The translations under genes and the position numbers were made by a program. Below are positions 9,115 to 22,151 of a stretch of DNA of 64,000 nt, one piece after another. Below the pieces are notes generated by a model. That model did no database searches. It was not told the DNA's origin and worked only from the letters and a program-made list of their open reading frames with translations. Source of the stretch: Annulohypoxylon bovei var. microspora (taxonomy: Eukaryota; Ascomycota; Sordariomycetes; Xylariales; Hypoxylaceae); contig MU405258.1 in the NCBI GenBank assembly GCA_022836615.1, forward strand, positions 124,001 through 188,000, written 5' to 3'. Position 1 is the stretch's first letter; each line of letters starts with the position of its first letter.

Positions 9115-12100
9115 CTACGCAGCTTTCCGAGACTCGCTCTCAAGCTTCTCAACCAACTTATCCGTCACCAGTCCCGCAAGCTGGATCAGCGTCCCGCTCC
9201 CGACAATCTCCAACACGCTTATCGTGAGCCCGAACGCGCCCTTAAACCAACGTCTCAGTTCGATAGCCATCAACGAATCGAGGCCCATCTGCGCCAACGT
9301 CAGGCTTACATCCACCTCCTCGTCGGGGCGGAGCAGGAAATCGTAGATCTTCCTGCCGATCTCGTGGGCTAGGAAGTTAAGGCTCTTCTCCTCTTTCAAG
9401 AACGCCGTCCCGCCCTCGCCGGCGACGTGCGCGAGGAACTCCTGCAAGGCGTCACTCTCGCTTGTCTTGGCCGTGTTCTCGATGCGCACGTTGTGGTAGA
9501 GGCCCATGCGCCGGTCGCGCCGCCACATCGTGCGCGTGTTCGGGTCGTCGAGGTCCTGCTCTGACCGCAGGCCCATTATCACTTGCGTGCTGTTGTACCA
9601 TGGCCTCGGCGGGACCGTAAGCGGTGCGGCGGCGGTGGGATCCGCGGGATGGCTGTTCAGGAGACTCAGCTCGAAGAAGTCCAGGAACTCGCGCTCGCTG
9701 AGCAGAGGGAGCCCCTGGGCCTTGATGTTTTGCATGGCGTGGGCGTTCTCGGCTACGAACCCGACGTCTCCTACGGGACTGATGTTGAGAACTGAAGCTG
9801 GCAGGCCTAGAGAGTTGCGGTACCGACAGAAGGCTTCGATGAACATGCTAGCTGCGACATAGTTGCCTTGTCCGATAGAATCGGCGACAGACACGAGTGA
9901 GCTGGCTAGGAAGAAGAAATCGAGCTTCTTTGACTCGAAGGCCCGGTGGAGATTCCAGGTACCGTCGACCTTGGGCGCGAGCGCGTCTTGCCATTGAGAC
10001 CATTCCATATCTACCATTGGCGCATCCTATGACTTCGTTAGTACTGACTGCATTGTCTGACGATACGAAATGAATCTTACCCTTAGGACCATAGCTAATT
10101 GTATCACTCCCTTGATAGGAGACTTCGACCGATGAACTGCCCCCTGCACGTCGTCGATACGATCAACACGCCCAGCAACCGCTGTCACAGAACATCCCAT
10201 AGACTCTAGCTCTAAGAATAAAGCCTTGCTAACTTCACTAAGGCCGGCGCTGCGCGAGAGGAACGTCAGACTGCGCGCGCCTCGCTCTACCATCCACGTC
10301 GCTATGGATCTACCCAGGCCACCGACACCGCCTACGAGTAGGTAAGTGGCGGCGGGATCAAATTTGATGCTGCGGCGTTGGGGCACCGACTCGATGGGCA
10401 TGCCCGAGTCAAGAGGAGAGAAAGCTACTGTAACCTTGCCGAGATGGTCGCCGTCTTCCAGATGGCGGAATGCTCTCGAAATTTGCTTCGCGTCGAAGGT
10501 CGCAATGGGATCGATCGGTTTCAGCAATCCTTGCTTGTAAAAGTCGACGAATGTGTTCAATAGTCTAATTAATTGTAAGCAATGGCATGATGAAAACAGG
10601 TGAATACCTATTAGCATTGTTCGAAAACTTACCTCCTTAACCACTTCGGTCGCTCCCTGAATTCGGATAGGTTCACACCGTGGTATGAACGGTTCTCCGA
10701 AAACGGCAACATGTTCAAGCTGCCGGAGCCCTTCGAGTCTCGCAAACCAAGCTCGACCATGATGCCGAACTTGGCGACGCAGCGCCACGACTCGTGTAGC
10801 AGCTCGCCAGACAGCGAGTTAAGGACCACGTCGACACCACGGCCGTCCGTCTCCCGCATGATTCCCTCGGCAAACGACGCGTCGCGCGAATTAAATATGC
10901 GAGAACGCGGGATCCCGAAGTGGCTCATCAGGTATTGGACCTTCGTCTCGCTGCCGACAGTCGCGTATATCTCGGCGCCAAGCATCTTGCTCACCTGCAG
11001 CGCCGCTAAGCCGACACCACCGCAGGCCGAGTGGATCAGCACGCTTTGCCCCTGCTCTAGCCGGCCGATGTCGATGAGGCCGTAGATCACGGTGCCGAAA
11101 CATACAGGGATCGTGGCGGCGTCCTCGAAAGAAAGGGCGTCGGGGATCTTCATCACGATCTCGGCCGGAGCTACGTTCCTGGTGGCGAGGCAGCCATTGC
11201 ACAGCGCCATGACCCTGTCGCCGGGGACCAGATCCGTGACCGCGGAGCCGACTTTGCGGATAACGCCCGAGAGCTCGTACCCGAGCGGAATGCGGCCTGG
11301 AGCGGATTGGAGTATGCCTCTTGCCAGAACGACATCGCGGAAGTTGAGGCCTACGGCTCGCGTCTCGATCTCGACGTGGTCGGCGGGTAGGTCTGAGGGA
11401 AGAGGCTCGTCGATCCAGTGGAGCGTCTCCATAGATCCTACCTTGCCGACGTTGAGGGCCGTCCTGGTGTTTGCGACCAGCGGTTTCTTCTCTTGGATAC
11501 CATTCCCTTCCTTCAGCCTATCCGTGAGGGAGAAGGGGTGGTATCGCGGAATGCAGATCTGGGAATTCTCAACGGCGAACTCCCGGTCAGGTCCTAAAGT
11601 GCCGACGTCTTCTTGCGCGCGGACCTTGTCGAATACTTGTAGAACTAGGTCCCCGAACCGCGGCTCGTCGGCGTTGATCTCGAGGGTACATAGCCCCGGT
11701 ACTTTCTCGGCGCGCAGGCTGCGGGCGGCGCCGATGAATGTGGCCGGTCGGGGATCGTCGCATCGGATCTGGACCGGCCGTGCGAGCCAGAGGATCTTTT
11801 GCTCGTCGGCAGCCTTCAAGAACTTCTGCAAGTTGGCAAACGCCTCCTTCGTCAAGTTGATAAACCACTCACTCTCGAGGTTTAGGCACGAGATGATGTC
11901 CTGCTCGGCTGGGGGCGTTGATGTTAGGCGACACGGAGTGACTTCCAGTCCGGAATTCTGGAGGAAATTTCTCAGAGCACTCGCCACGCTTGATTTTTCG
12001 TTCTCGCATAAGAGAGTGACTCGCTTGGAGGGAGGTGGGCCCTGAGCTTGTGGCCGAGATACAATAGTGACGATTTGGGTGTAGGGTGCTTCGTCGTCGG

Positions 12101-15100
12101 ACACGAATGAATCTACTCCGGCGAATCCAGCGCTCTTTAGCTCTTTATCCCAACGCTCAACCGGTATTAAGGGGTTAGACGGTCGAGCGTCGGCCTCGCC
12201 TAGCCACCACCCTGCGAAGTGACCGAACATATAGTTCGCAGTCCGCAGCGTCGGCAAAAGCTCCGTTAGAACTAGCATTCCATCCGGCTTCAACAATGAC
12301 TTTATGTTGCCAAGTGTCTGTGTAATGAAAGGAGTCGCGTGGACGACGTTCGCGGCTAGAATCAAATCATACGACTCCTTTTCTCCGACCTTGAATCCTT
12401 GCTCAGCCGGTGACTTGCTGATATCGAGCACCTTATACTCCATATTAGGGGCATACGAAAATCTCTCTCGAGCCTTGACCAGGAAACCGGACGAGACGTC
12501 TGTAAACGTATATACCGAATAAATAGGGAACCCGCCTTCGTCAACGAGGCCGCGCAGGATAAGCTCGGTCGTGCCTCCCGTGCCGGCGCCGACTTCGAGA
12601 ATGCGTAGATTCGGTCGCGTGTTAGAAAGTAAGCGCACAAAGTCGCCGTAGCCGAAGCTGGTGTGGTTGTAGATCTCGGCAAGTAGGTTGCCCTGCATAA
12701 GCACATCGAGGGTCTCGCGCGTTCCCGTGAATATCTCCGCCGCGTGGTCTACGACGCGCTTAAGTCCGACTGAAAGCGCGCTGTGATACCCCTTCTCGAG
12801 GATCGCCAAATGCGAGTCCATCGTCTTCTGCTGTTCCATGGGGCTTAGCGCAAGCAGACGCGCCGGGTTGTCGACGAGCGGGAACGAGCTCTTCCCGATG
12901 GCGGCGTCTTGGATCTCTTTCGTCATCCAGTCGTGAAGCTTGGCGAAGTGAGGCTGGCACGGTGTGAGCCCCTCCACCGCCTTCAGCTCCTGTACCATGC
13001 ACAGGAAAGCGAGTTCCTGCTGCATACTGAGATGCTCGCGGTGCGGCTTTGGTGCGGCAAATAGCGATCTGTGGTCCACGAAATCGAAATCCGGGAGCCA
13101 CTGGACGTGTGCTGCGGCATGCTTGTCAATGGACTCGGTCGCCACATCGTCATCTTCGAGTGGTGTTAGCTGCAGACCGCGCATCCGCAATGCTAGATGC
13201 CCGTCTGCGACACACTCGACTTCACCAAGACGGAGGTCGCCTTTCTTGGTCCAAGCGCGGGCATGCATTTCTGCCGCGCCCCGAGCGATGACAAGCTCTT
13301 CGATGGAGGTGGGCACGAACAGGCCGTCAAAGTTTCGGCAGAGTCCTTGCGCTGTTGCGATCATGAGAAGTTGCAAGCAGCCGTCGATCGCCACGGGGTG
13401 GAGAGAGAATGGTGCGGATGCATGAGTATGCTTGTCGATCAACTTGGCTTCGGCAACATGCTCAGTGGTGGCCGTAGCAATATCCGTGAGAGATTGGAAT
13501 TCAGGGCCATAGATGAAGCCGTTACGCTTCATAGTCTCGTAGAATGTTGGGCTAGATAGCTTACGAGGCAGCTCCGTAGAAGTCCATGAGGGAGTACTGC
13601 CAGGGCCTTCGATATGCTTGACCTCTCCCGTGCAGTGTTTTATCCAGGCAGAGCCGCTATATGATGTGATATTGAATTCATACCACTGGGACTCATCCGA
13701 GTCCGTAAGGCGTTTCTGACGTAGCGTTGTGACTATCTCCACCGGCTTGGCATCGGTTAGGACGAGAGCCGTGCGGGCAACCACATGGCGAAGATGGTAG
13801 CTCGATCCTAGGTCGGCACCGGCTACCTGCCGGATTGCCTCACCGGCTGTGGCGACATACCCGGCGAAGGGAAAGACGACATCCTGCGATACTTTGTGGT
13901 CAACGAGCCAAGGGGCGTCGTCGAGGTGCAGAACATTCCTCCAGAGCGGCTCGGCATCCGGCGACTGTGGGTCTCTTACACCAAGGATGCAATGATGAGG
14001 ATACTTGCGATGCCGCCACGCAGTAGACAACCGACTCTCGTTCCAGAACGACTGTCCGCTACGATCCCACGCATATGAAGGGAGTCCCGGAACAACGCGG
14101 CCACCCGCGAAGAGAGGAGCAAAATCAATAGCGACATTCTCTTGGAAAAGCCGACCTAAGGCAGCTAACAAAGAGACCGCGCTGTCGCTACCCCGGTTTT
14201 GGGACGCTACGTAGTTGCACTGCCACGAACCCGCAGTGCAGATCTGGCGTAAGGGTCCAGCTAGTGCGCTGTGAGGGCCAATCTCCAATAGGACGTCGGA
14301 ATCACCTTGTAGCTCGAATAAATTCTTGACAGCTGTCCTAAAGCGAACTGGAGAGACTAGGTTGGCGACCCAGTACTCTGGGCCTAGATCTGTCGGGTTG
14401 TCAATCACCTTGGCGGTGACACTCGACATGAATATTGATCGACGGCGCAGACCCGCCGCCCCGCTATCGGACGGACTCTTTTCCTGCCGAAGCATGTGAA
14501 GGTATTCTTTAGCTAGCGGATCCATGTGATCTGTAAAAGTCTAGCGGTTAGCTGAAATCGACATATTCAGACGAGAGCTAAAAGCTGAATTCCACTTACG
14601 GGAATGATATGCCATATCGACTTTCAACATGCGAGCGAAGGTATCTGGCTTTACCGCTTTGATCGTAGACACGGTTTGTTCTACTAGCGCGCGATCTCCA
14701 GATATCGTCGTGCTATGGGGACTATTCTCGCACGCAACGACGACGCCGTCGGGCAGAAGCTTCGCTACTTCTTTAGCTCCGAGCCCAATGGCAGCCATAG
14801 AGCCATCCCTAGTCGTGCTCTTCGAAGATACTAGACCACGATAGTATGCGGCCTTCACAGCAAATTCGAGCGATATGAATCCTGCAGCGTACGCTGCGGC
14901 AATTTCACCGCTCGAATGTCCCACGACTGCGGTAGGTATGACTCCCAGACGCTTTAATTCCCGAAAGATTGCGATTTGGAGTGAGGTACACATAGGCTGC
15001 GCTAGCTCGGCTTTGTTTATCCCGCTGATTTCTATGGGTTTGAGTATCTCAGCTAAATAGGGGCAAGAGAGTTACGTGTTAGCACTATGTCATGCGATCC

Positions 15101-17183
15101 TCATAAAATGCCAGGAGAGACTTACCCTCAAGCGTCCACCTTGGAGGCCTGGCAGAATGTCTTAAGACATCGTCCATAATATGGATATCCTCGCGAAACT
15201 CTGCGCTGGTTATGAACAAGCCCTTTCCCATCTCGGCCCACTGGCTCCCCTGCCCGGTAAAAACCATAGTGACTTTACGGCGAGACGACTTTCCCGGCGC
15301 TTTCACTATACTGGAAGTATCTAATACCTTCTTGCCAGACATTACTATATATGCCCTATGCGGTAACCGTTCTCGGCGGAGAGCCAATGTATATGCGACA
15401 TCGCGTATGGCCAAGGGATGCTGCGAGACATATTCTTGATATAGTTCTATTTGGCTTTTTAGTGAATTTTGGCTATTAGCCGAGATCATAAGAAGTTCTG
15501 GTTTTTTGGCTGTTTGTAAGATTTCTCTTGATAGTTTCGAATCAGGGAACGAGTCGAGGATAACCTTTAGTAATGTTAGCAAGTGAAAGCTGCTAACAGA
15601 GGTGACACGAAACTGGGTACTCACGTGTGCGTTTGAGCCTCCAATGCCAAAGGAGTTTACACTGACTCTTTCAGCTTTGTGGGCGGGGAAGGGTGTTGGT
15701 GTAATTGGCACTGTAAGCCTCTTTTCCCTGAATGGGACTTGAAGTTGAACTATTAGTTTGGGGGATTCGCGTTATCTAGGTACTAATACTCTCAAGGTTA
15801 TAGACTTACTCTTAGGATTAGGCGTGCTGAATTTGATGTTGGGGGGTATCGTTCTATTCTCTAAAGCTAATACTGCTTTAATTAAACTGGCGAGACCAGC
15901 AGATCCCTCACAATGGCCTACATTAGGCTTCACGGAACCAATGTATACTCCATCATTGCCGAAAACCTCTCCAACTGCAGAAGTTTCGATGGGGTCACCA
16001 ACTGAGGTTCCAGTGCCGTGACACTAGAGCGCTGTTAGTATGGCGAAAGGAGAAAAGGGGGTTAAAGACGTACCTCGACAAACGCAGTCTCAGCCGGATT
16101 CAATCCTGCATCGGCATAAATCTTTCTCATAAGAGCTTCAAGGGCCTCTCCTCGCGGGACAAGCATGCCTTGGCTTTTGCCGTCGCTATTAGCTGCGGTG
16201 CCCCGAATAACCGCTCTGATAGGGTTTCCATCACGGATGGCATCGGTAAGCTTCTTCACATATATGGCGGTAATTCCTTCAGCTCTAGCGTAGCCATTGG
16301 CCTCGGCATCGAAACTTTTACATGATCCATCTGGAGATAAGACCCCTTCCGAGGTCATAAGCATAGTGAGAGAAGGTCCCAATATGAGATTTGTCCCCGC
16401 GACAACAGCGGCAGAGGCATCTCCAAATTGGACGGCCCTGCAAGCCTCGTGTAAAGCTATTAGCGACGCCGAGCAGGCTGTCCTAATGACCATGCTATGA
16501 TGTTTCAAATTTGATGGTTAGCTGCAGTTCAGGGGCTAAGCGAATGTGATGGCTCACCTCGGCCCGCTAAGATTATACTCGTAAGAAACCCGGTTGGCAA
16601 GCATCCAATCCCCAGCGCCCGTGACGAGATGATTACCAACTTGCTGGGCATCCTTGTCTCGCGTATGCTGCCATTCGTCGCCGAACGTGCCTACGTAGCA
16701 ACCAATCGGCTTGCCGCGATAATTGACTTCTCCTGCATCCTCGAGGCACTCGCGGGTGACTTCCAACAGCAGTCTCTGTTGAGGATCACATCTCTCTAAC
16801 TCTTTCTGTGTCATAGAAAAGAGAGAAGGGTCAAATTTTGATAGATCATCTTCTAAATAGTACCCGATCTTGGTCTCGATGCGCTCTTTCCCCCCAAGTG
16901 AACCGTCAAACCCGTCAGCATTGTACCGGCTTCCCGGAACTGGCCCGCGGGCGTCCCGGCCATTGACTAGGAGATCCCAGAAGTCGTCGGCGTTCCGGAT
17001 ACCCCCGGAAAGCCTCAGGCCAAGGCCGCAGATGGCGATCGGGACGGATCCTGGGATTGCGGCGTCCTTGATGTCTTCGAAGCTCGAAGACGCGGACGAA
17101 TACGAGGTGGAGTGGCCGCTGCTTCCGCTCATTGTGAGAGACGAGGCGGGAGGCCGGAACTGAGCTCCCGCCGCAATAGTCAA
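9115..17183 (-). CDS. Highly reducing type I polyketide synthase (KS-MAT-DH-MT-ER-KR-ACP)
   Basis: Nine exons: 17183-16558, 16494-16074, 16023-15810, 15749-15625, 15564-15126, 15052-14600, 14530-10633, 10564-10081 and 10026-9115. They sum to 7572 nt (2523 residues) and every junction keeps frame. In order: ketosynthase (~45-462) with Cys216 in TACSAS, His351 in CHGTG and His386 in NVGHCEG; acyltransferase with GHSSGE (Ser near 654); dehydratase with His near 971 (WLVDHKVSQ); C-methyltransferase with LEVGAGTGGTTE (~1400); enoylreductase with the nucleotide-binding HSACGGVGLAALQ (~1950); ketoreductase with VGGVGGLGRS (~2120) and an intact SSLVSVADSIGQGNY; acyl carrier protein with GLDSL (Ser near 2471). 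All catalytic motifs look intact. There is no thioesterase, so release needs a partner enzyme. The start could instead be the Met at residue 18. The product cannot be predicted from sequence alone. Confidence 0.95.
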
Positions 17184-20081
17184 GGATTATCCCAAAAGCT
17201 AACGTAGGGTGTGTACCTTGACGTGCCAGGATAAGGAGTGGTGGTTGTGTGAGATTTGAATAGAGGTGGGGATTGGTCTTCGAAACGGAAACACCAACGT
17301 TGCCGAAGTTCACGGAACGTGCCCGCTCTTATTATAACTCGAGCCGGTCCGCTTGAGCTTTGAGAGGCTCGGCCTTAACGGAGGAGAGTGATAATTGAGT
17401 CGAGGTCGTCTGACCTTTGTCCCTGAATAGAGTATAGTGTAACTCGGTGGTGATGACCCAATATGGTTGATACCGGCCTATATAAGGTAAGGATAAGTAG
17501 GGCAAACCATCATCGCCTCGTCTCTGGAACTATTGACCAAGATGGCAACTTTGATAAGCACACAATCTAAAGTACGCATAACATATAAGACGCTATTATC
17601 ATCAGCTCCGCATCCGTCTAGACGCTATCTTGTCCAGTCCCGCACTCGTCTCAACCCTATTTTAATCAATTGTTTAACCTGTGGTCCTATAGCATCTTCG
17701 AAGTAGATGGGTGAGAAGTTATTTGCATGTCTCGGGACCAATGGAGCCAATGGGACGGCGGGTTTTCGGTGTGTCAACGCCCAGCGGGATGGAATCTCAT
17801 GTCTGTTTGCTGTGTTCGTACGGACGTGTACGGCACGGCTCCATCGTCGACAGCTCTAATAGAGCGCGCCAAGGGCTTAAGCGTCATTGCAAGGTAGCTA
17901 TAGGTTAGATTCCATGCAGGCTGGATTCGTGGGTTTCTAATACAGGTTTGGTCTGCTGCAACAGAGACACAAAAGGTCATAGCTAAAGTCATAACCCGCA
18001 GGACACCTTACCTTCGAAGGATGAAGCCGGAAGATGGACCTAGCTTGCCTGCAAGGGGGTAAGGTTACATCAACATCGCACGATAAATTGTGAACCGCAT
18101 GAACCACTCCGTTGGGATCTATCTGACGTGTCAAATCGCTCGACCACGTTTCCTTGGCAGAAGAGAGGGACGAAGATATGCAGTCTTTGCAGCAACGCGC
18201 CGGCAGTGTTGGACGGGCTCCTGACTGTGATAGGCGACCGTCGAAGGGGGGATCTCGTAGAAATGCGGCCCGCGTTATTACGAACCAAGCGGTCCAACCG
18301 ACCCAACCGCCACGTGCTGACAGTGACAGATGAGGTATAATTGAGTTCTTATTAATTACGGCATCTTCGCATATAACTGTCACTCTTGCAGTATGGCATA
18401 GCCAATAATCAAGATAGACTTTTATGCTGACATTGAAAGTTGGAATCTTACCAACTTACCTCGTCGACTCCTCTTTCTCCTCTTTCTCCTTTACTCCTCC
18501 TACTCCTCTGGTACTACCGTGATACTATTGCATGGCAAAGTGTAGTTCGTAAGACATGCCATTTTCACCGCCAATTCGCACTACCGAAAATCTATCGCGA
18601 ACTCGTGGCTGGGTATTGGTCCTAACGAAAAGCAAGAGAAAATTTCTTCACGCGCATCACTGGGACTACATAACAGGACCCGAGAACAATTGTCCGGGCC
18701 GAACTGCCTCTAGCTGCGCTTAATAAGCGCCCTCCGCAGTTCCGCACGAAAAGCCGCAAGGGCTGACAAAGCTAAGCCAGATATGACATAGTTATTGTAC
18801 AAGCTTGGCACGTAATTCATATATAGGTACCTGGTACATAGGTACAGACAGACAGACAGACAGACAGACATGAACATTGACCAGCTAGCCAACGGAAAAA
18901 CTAGGCTGGAATTCTCTAGTCACGCAATTCAATCATAGATTCCGTTTCAGATATCATTTATGCTTAATATAGTTCTTGTGCGACTTCTGTCGTCAAAGCT
19001 GAGAAGAAGTTGTGGAACGACAAGGCGGAATAGGGGGCGGAAGAGACTGTGGTGCTGCGCCGTTGGCACTAATAACTAATACGCTATCGACTTTTCTGGG
19101 TTACTGAGATAACTTTCCCCCCTTCCCCTTTTCACATCCCCCTCTCTGTTTCTCTTCCTCCCCACGCAACCATTCGTAACCATACGCGGCCATGATGATC
19201 GCGATGGGTGGATCGAGAATAAGATGATCTTCTTTTCCCCAGTCCGTCAGCAAGCTCAGCTCTACATACCGCATACATGTGCCTAGGTACTTCGTACACT
19301 AGCTGACTACCTAGGTATGTATGTATGTACATACATGCTCCACACAATGATATGCATATCATTTCTGGCTACCCTGTCAGCAACACAGTCCGTTTATGGT
19401 AAAGAGTATTTATTGAGCTCTCGCATACGACGGCCAACACTAGTTCGCGTTGCGAGAGCTGCTTTGACCTATAGATTATAGCGGATAAGCGGATCTCGAG
19501 TAATAGTCCACTTTTATCGACAAGGGACTCTGTAGCAATAGGATTCTTATGGTAAAAGGAATAGGCAGGTAAAGCGAGAAAAAAGAAAAGAAAAAGATCA
19601 CTGTAATAAAATCTCATCTCCAGATTACACATATTCCTCCTCGAGTTGCGATGTCACCGTTCCCCCTCCCCTCCATCACATTTGTCTCCTTCTCTCACTC
19701 ATAATCTCCCCAGAAATGCAGTGACATATTGATTACATGTGGCTCTAGCTTACTTAATGTAAGTTGGTTCCATTCTTACTTTGTCTTTCTTCTTTCGATC
19801 ACCAACCTACATGAATTTTGAACCCTCAAAGTCTCATCCAAACTCCGGTGTATGTAAATGCCTCGGGCACGAACCTGATTTTCCAACTACGGGAGCGGCC
19901 CGAAGCTAGCGCTGAGATTTCGACCCGTTACCTAGTGGCCACAAACCCAACAAAATCCCTAACAAGATATCTACATCTCTACATACTATCTACATACTAC
20001 CTACTACATTCTATTACCCACTACTATATACATAGTTATACCTTGATTACTTAATACTTGAGATAAGACCCGACTGACCGG
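17184..20081. other. Long non-coding interval between divergent PKS and methyltransferase genes
   Basis: It spans 2.9 kb and presumably holds the PKS promoter (near 17184-17500) and the methyltransferase promoter (pyrimidine-rich, with CTACATACTA-type runs near 19960-20040). A (GACA)n microsatellite lies at 18844-18870. C/T-rich tracts occur at 18460-18510. No coding sequence with fungal-like content was found on either strand. Confidence 0.5.
18844..18870 (+). repeat. (GACA)n microsatellite
   Basis: About six and a half uninterrupted copies of the tetranucleotide CAGA/GACA. Confidence 0.9.
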
Positions 20082-22151
20082 ATGGAGGCAACCAACGTCA
20101 CCACAAATTCACCAAAAGATCGAGGGAGACATAGGTTATTGGCTGTGAGACCCTCAACGGCTAATAGTAGAGCCACTTCGGGTTCCTCTCGCCATCACCG
20201 TACCCCGCTTCCAAACAGCCCTCGTTCCCCATTATACACCGATACTTTCACCTTGGCCGCACATCCCCCTGGAACCTATCACCCGTCTAGCCCGCCAGCA
20301 CCGTCTTTCATGTCAACGACTAGCAGTAGCACCGATCGACCGCCGTCGCCATCATCAACAACTGCAGCCGAGCCTGCCGGCAACTCCCAGTATGCGTTAA
20401 GCTCGGCAAACGGTCTCTCTTCCGGCCTCCATGTAAGTTACGGTGCTACGGTGCTACGCTAATGCTATTTCCCCGTTTCGGTCATTGATCTTTTTTGTGA
20501 TCTATCACAATCTCGTACCTATCTCGTCACACAAACGAAACCCGAAACACAGGTCTTCCCTTACGTACGCACCAACCGATGGCTAATATGTAATATCGAT
20601 AGTTCAATGCAGCGTCAGAGCAAGGGTGGCCACGGACTGACCCTGACAGTGCAGGTGATGGCGCCGGTGTTGATGAGGATGACGATCATGAACCTGATGA
20701 AGGTCTTTCCCTCTCCCCCCGCCAGACTAGAAGGAGGTAAGTAAACGAACCAATCTCTCTCTGTTCAGCATAGCTTCTCTGCTTGAGGACCGAAGTGAAA
20801 CTGACTATGGAGCCTACCTCTTCTTCCAGGGATTCTACGAAGGCCGTTAGTGGTTCGAGCTCTTCAAGATTCTTTCGCTCGATAGTATACAAATTTGGCC
20901 GCACCTTCAATAGGAGTGCGTGCTCCGTGTAACCCCAATCCTAAACGGCTATAGTACTAACATGTAATTAAAAAGACTACTTCCTACCTTCGGACAAGGT
21001 ATGCCCGACGAACTGGAAGCCGCTTCAATCATTGCTTGACTAATTAAAGTGATTTTCTTAGCAAGAACAAGAGCGCATGAGTAAGACCTCATTTTGTTCA
21101 CCGATCAGACTAGACCAATGCTGATATACTAAAAACAACAGACCTTCAACATGAAATAAGTGTCGAAGTTCACGACGGTGATCTACATCTCTCCCCGGTC
21201 ATAAAGCCGAGAAGAGTCCTCGATGTCGGCACGGGCACAGGAATATGGGCCATAGAATTCGGCACGTCCCACTTCAGTCCCTAGCGTTGCATCCGTGCAT
21301 GATTGTTAACATGTGTGTAGCCCGAAGGAACCCAGATAGCGAGGTGCTTGGGATAGATCTTAACCCGGTCCCACCGCCACCCTTCATCGTACCTAACTGC
21401 CATTTTGGCATAGCCGACGTATACGATGAATGGAAGTTCGGCCGCCCGTTCGATTTCATCCACGTGCGAAGCTTAGGCGAGCCTGCCGACAAGCGCAAGT
21501 TATTCAAGTTGATATACGACAATCTCGCCCCCGGCGGCTGGGTCGAGTTCCAGGAATGGATTCTACACGCCCAGTCCTCAGACCGTTCTCTCGAAGGCAC
21601 GGCATTCCAAAAATGGAACAAGCTCATGTCTGAAGGCAAGTTCTTTTTTCGAAACTGTTTTCATCTCTCATTTTCTATGTTTCTCTAAAACTAACTACTA
21701 ATTTAGGTGTTAAAAATCTAGGGAGATCCCTGTTCTACGTCCTCGATTACAAACGTGTTCTGGAACTCACCGGTTTCGAAAACATCGTCGAGCGGAAATA
21801 CGCCGTACCCACTAACACGTGGCCTCCCGGGAAGCAAAGCCAGAAGATCGGTGCCATGCAGAAGAGCAACACGCTACAAGTGATCGATGTCTACTCGTTC
21901 CCCGTGTTCTCGAACGGGTTAGGGTGGTCCAAGGATGCTCTGGATAGGCTATTAGTCGAAGTGCGAAAGGATATCGAGAACACACGCATCCACTCATATT
22001 CTACTCTGTAAGTTACATAATGCATGTCCGAGTATAACTACTAACGCGCCTTAGAATGACGGTTTACTGCAAGAAGCCTCACTCGTCTTCCGCATCGTCA
22101 TTAGCTACATCAGATATGCCACCTAGGCTACCGAGGCCATCTGTATCATGA
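20082..22151 (+). CDS. LaeA/UMTA-like SAM-dependent methyltransferase
   Basis: Nine exons (20082-20432, 20603-20736, 20830-20915, 20976-20998, 21062-21080, 21142-21261, 21321-21635, 21707-22007, 22055-22151) sum to 1446 nt, 481 residues. The N-terminal ~190 residues are Ser/Thr/Pro-rich and acidic, likely disordered. The catalytic part begins with the family motif NYFLPSDKQEQERM..LQHE, then SAM motif I LDVGTGTGIWAIEFA, then GIDLNPVPPP (acidic loop), DFIHVRSLG, and LAPGGWVEFQEW. This is the class of fungal methyltransferases to which LaeA belongs and which often sits in secondary-metabolite clusters; substrates may be small molecules or proteins. Two introns (21262-21320 and 21636-21706) have GC instead of GT donors, and exons 4 and 5 are only 23 and 19 nt. 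It is divergent from the PKS, so it may be a tailoring enzyme. Confidence 0.88.

Noticed and set aside
10027..14525. Apparent frame breaks in the PKS around 10629-10788, 14525-14600 and 15711-16021
   Set aside because: Each is explained by an intron with good splice signals, and the nine exons sum to a multiple of three with all domains continuous.
21245..21688. Methyltransferase fragment starting at an ATG at 21245
   Set aside because: That ATG lies in exon 6 in another frame and the peptide start is intron sequence; the true frame comes from upstream exons carrying SAM motif I.
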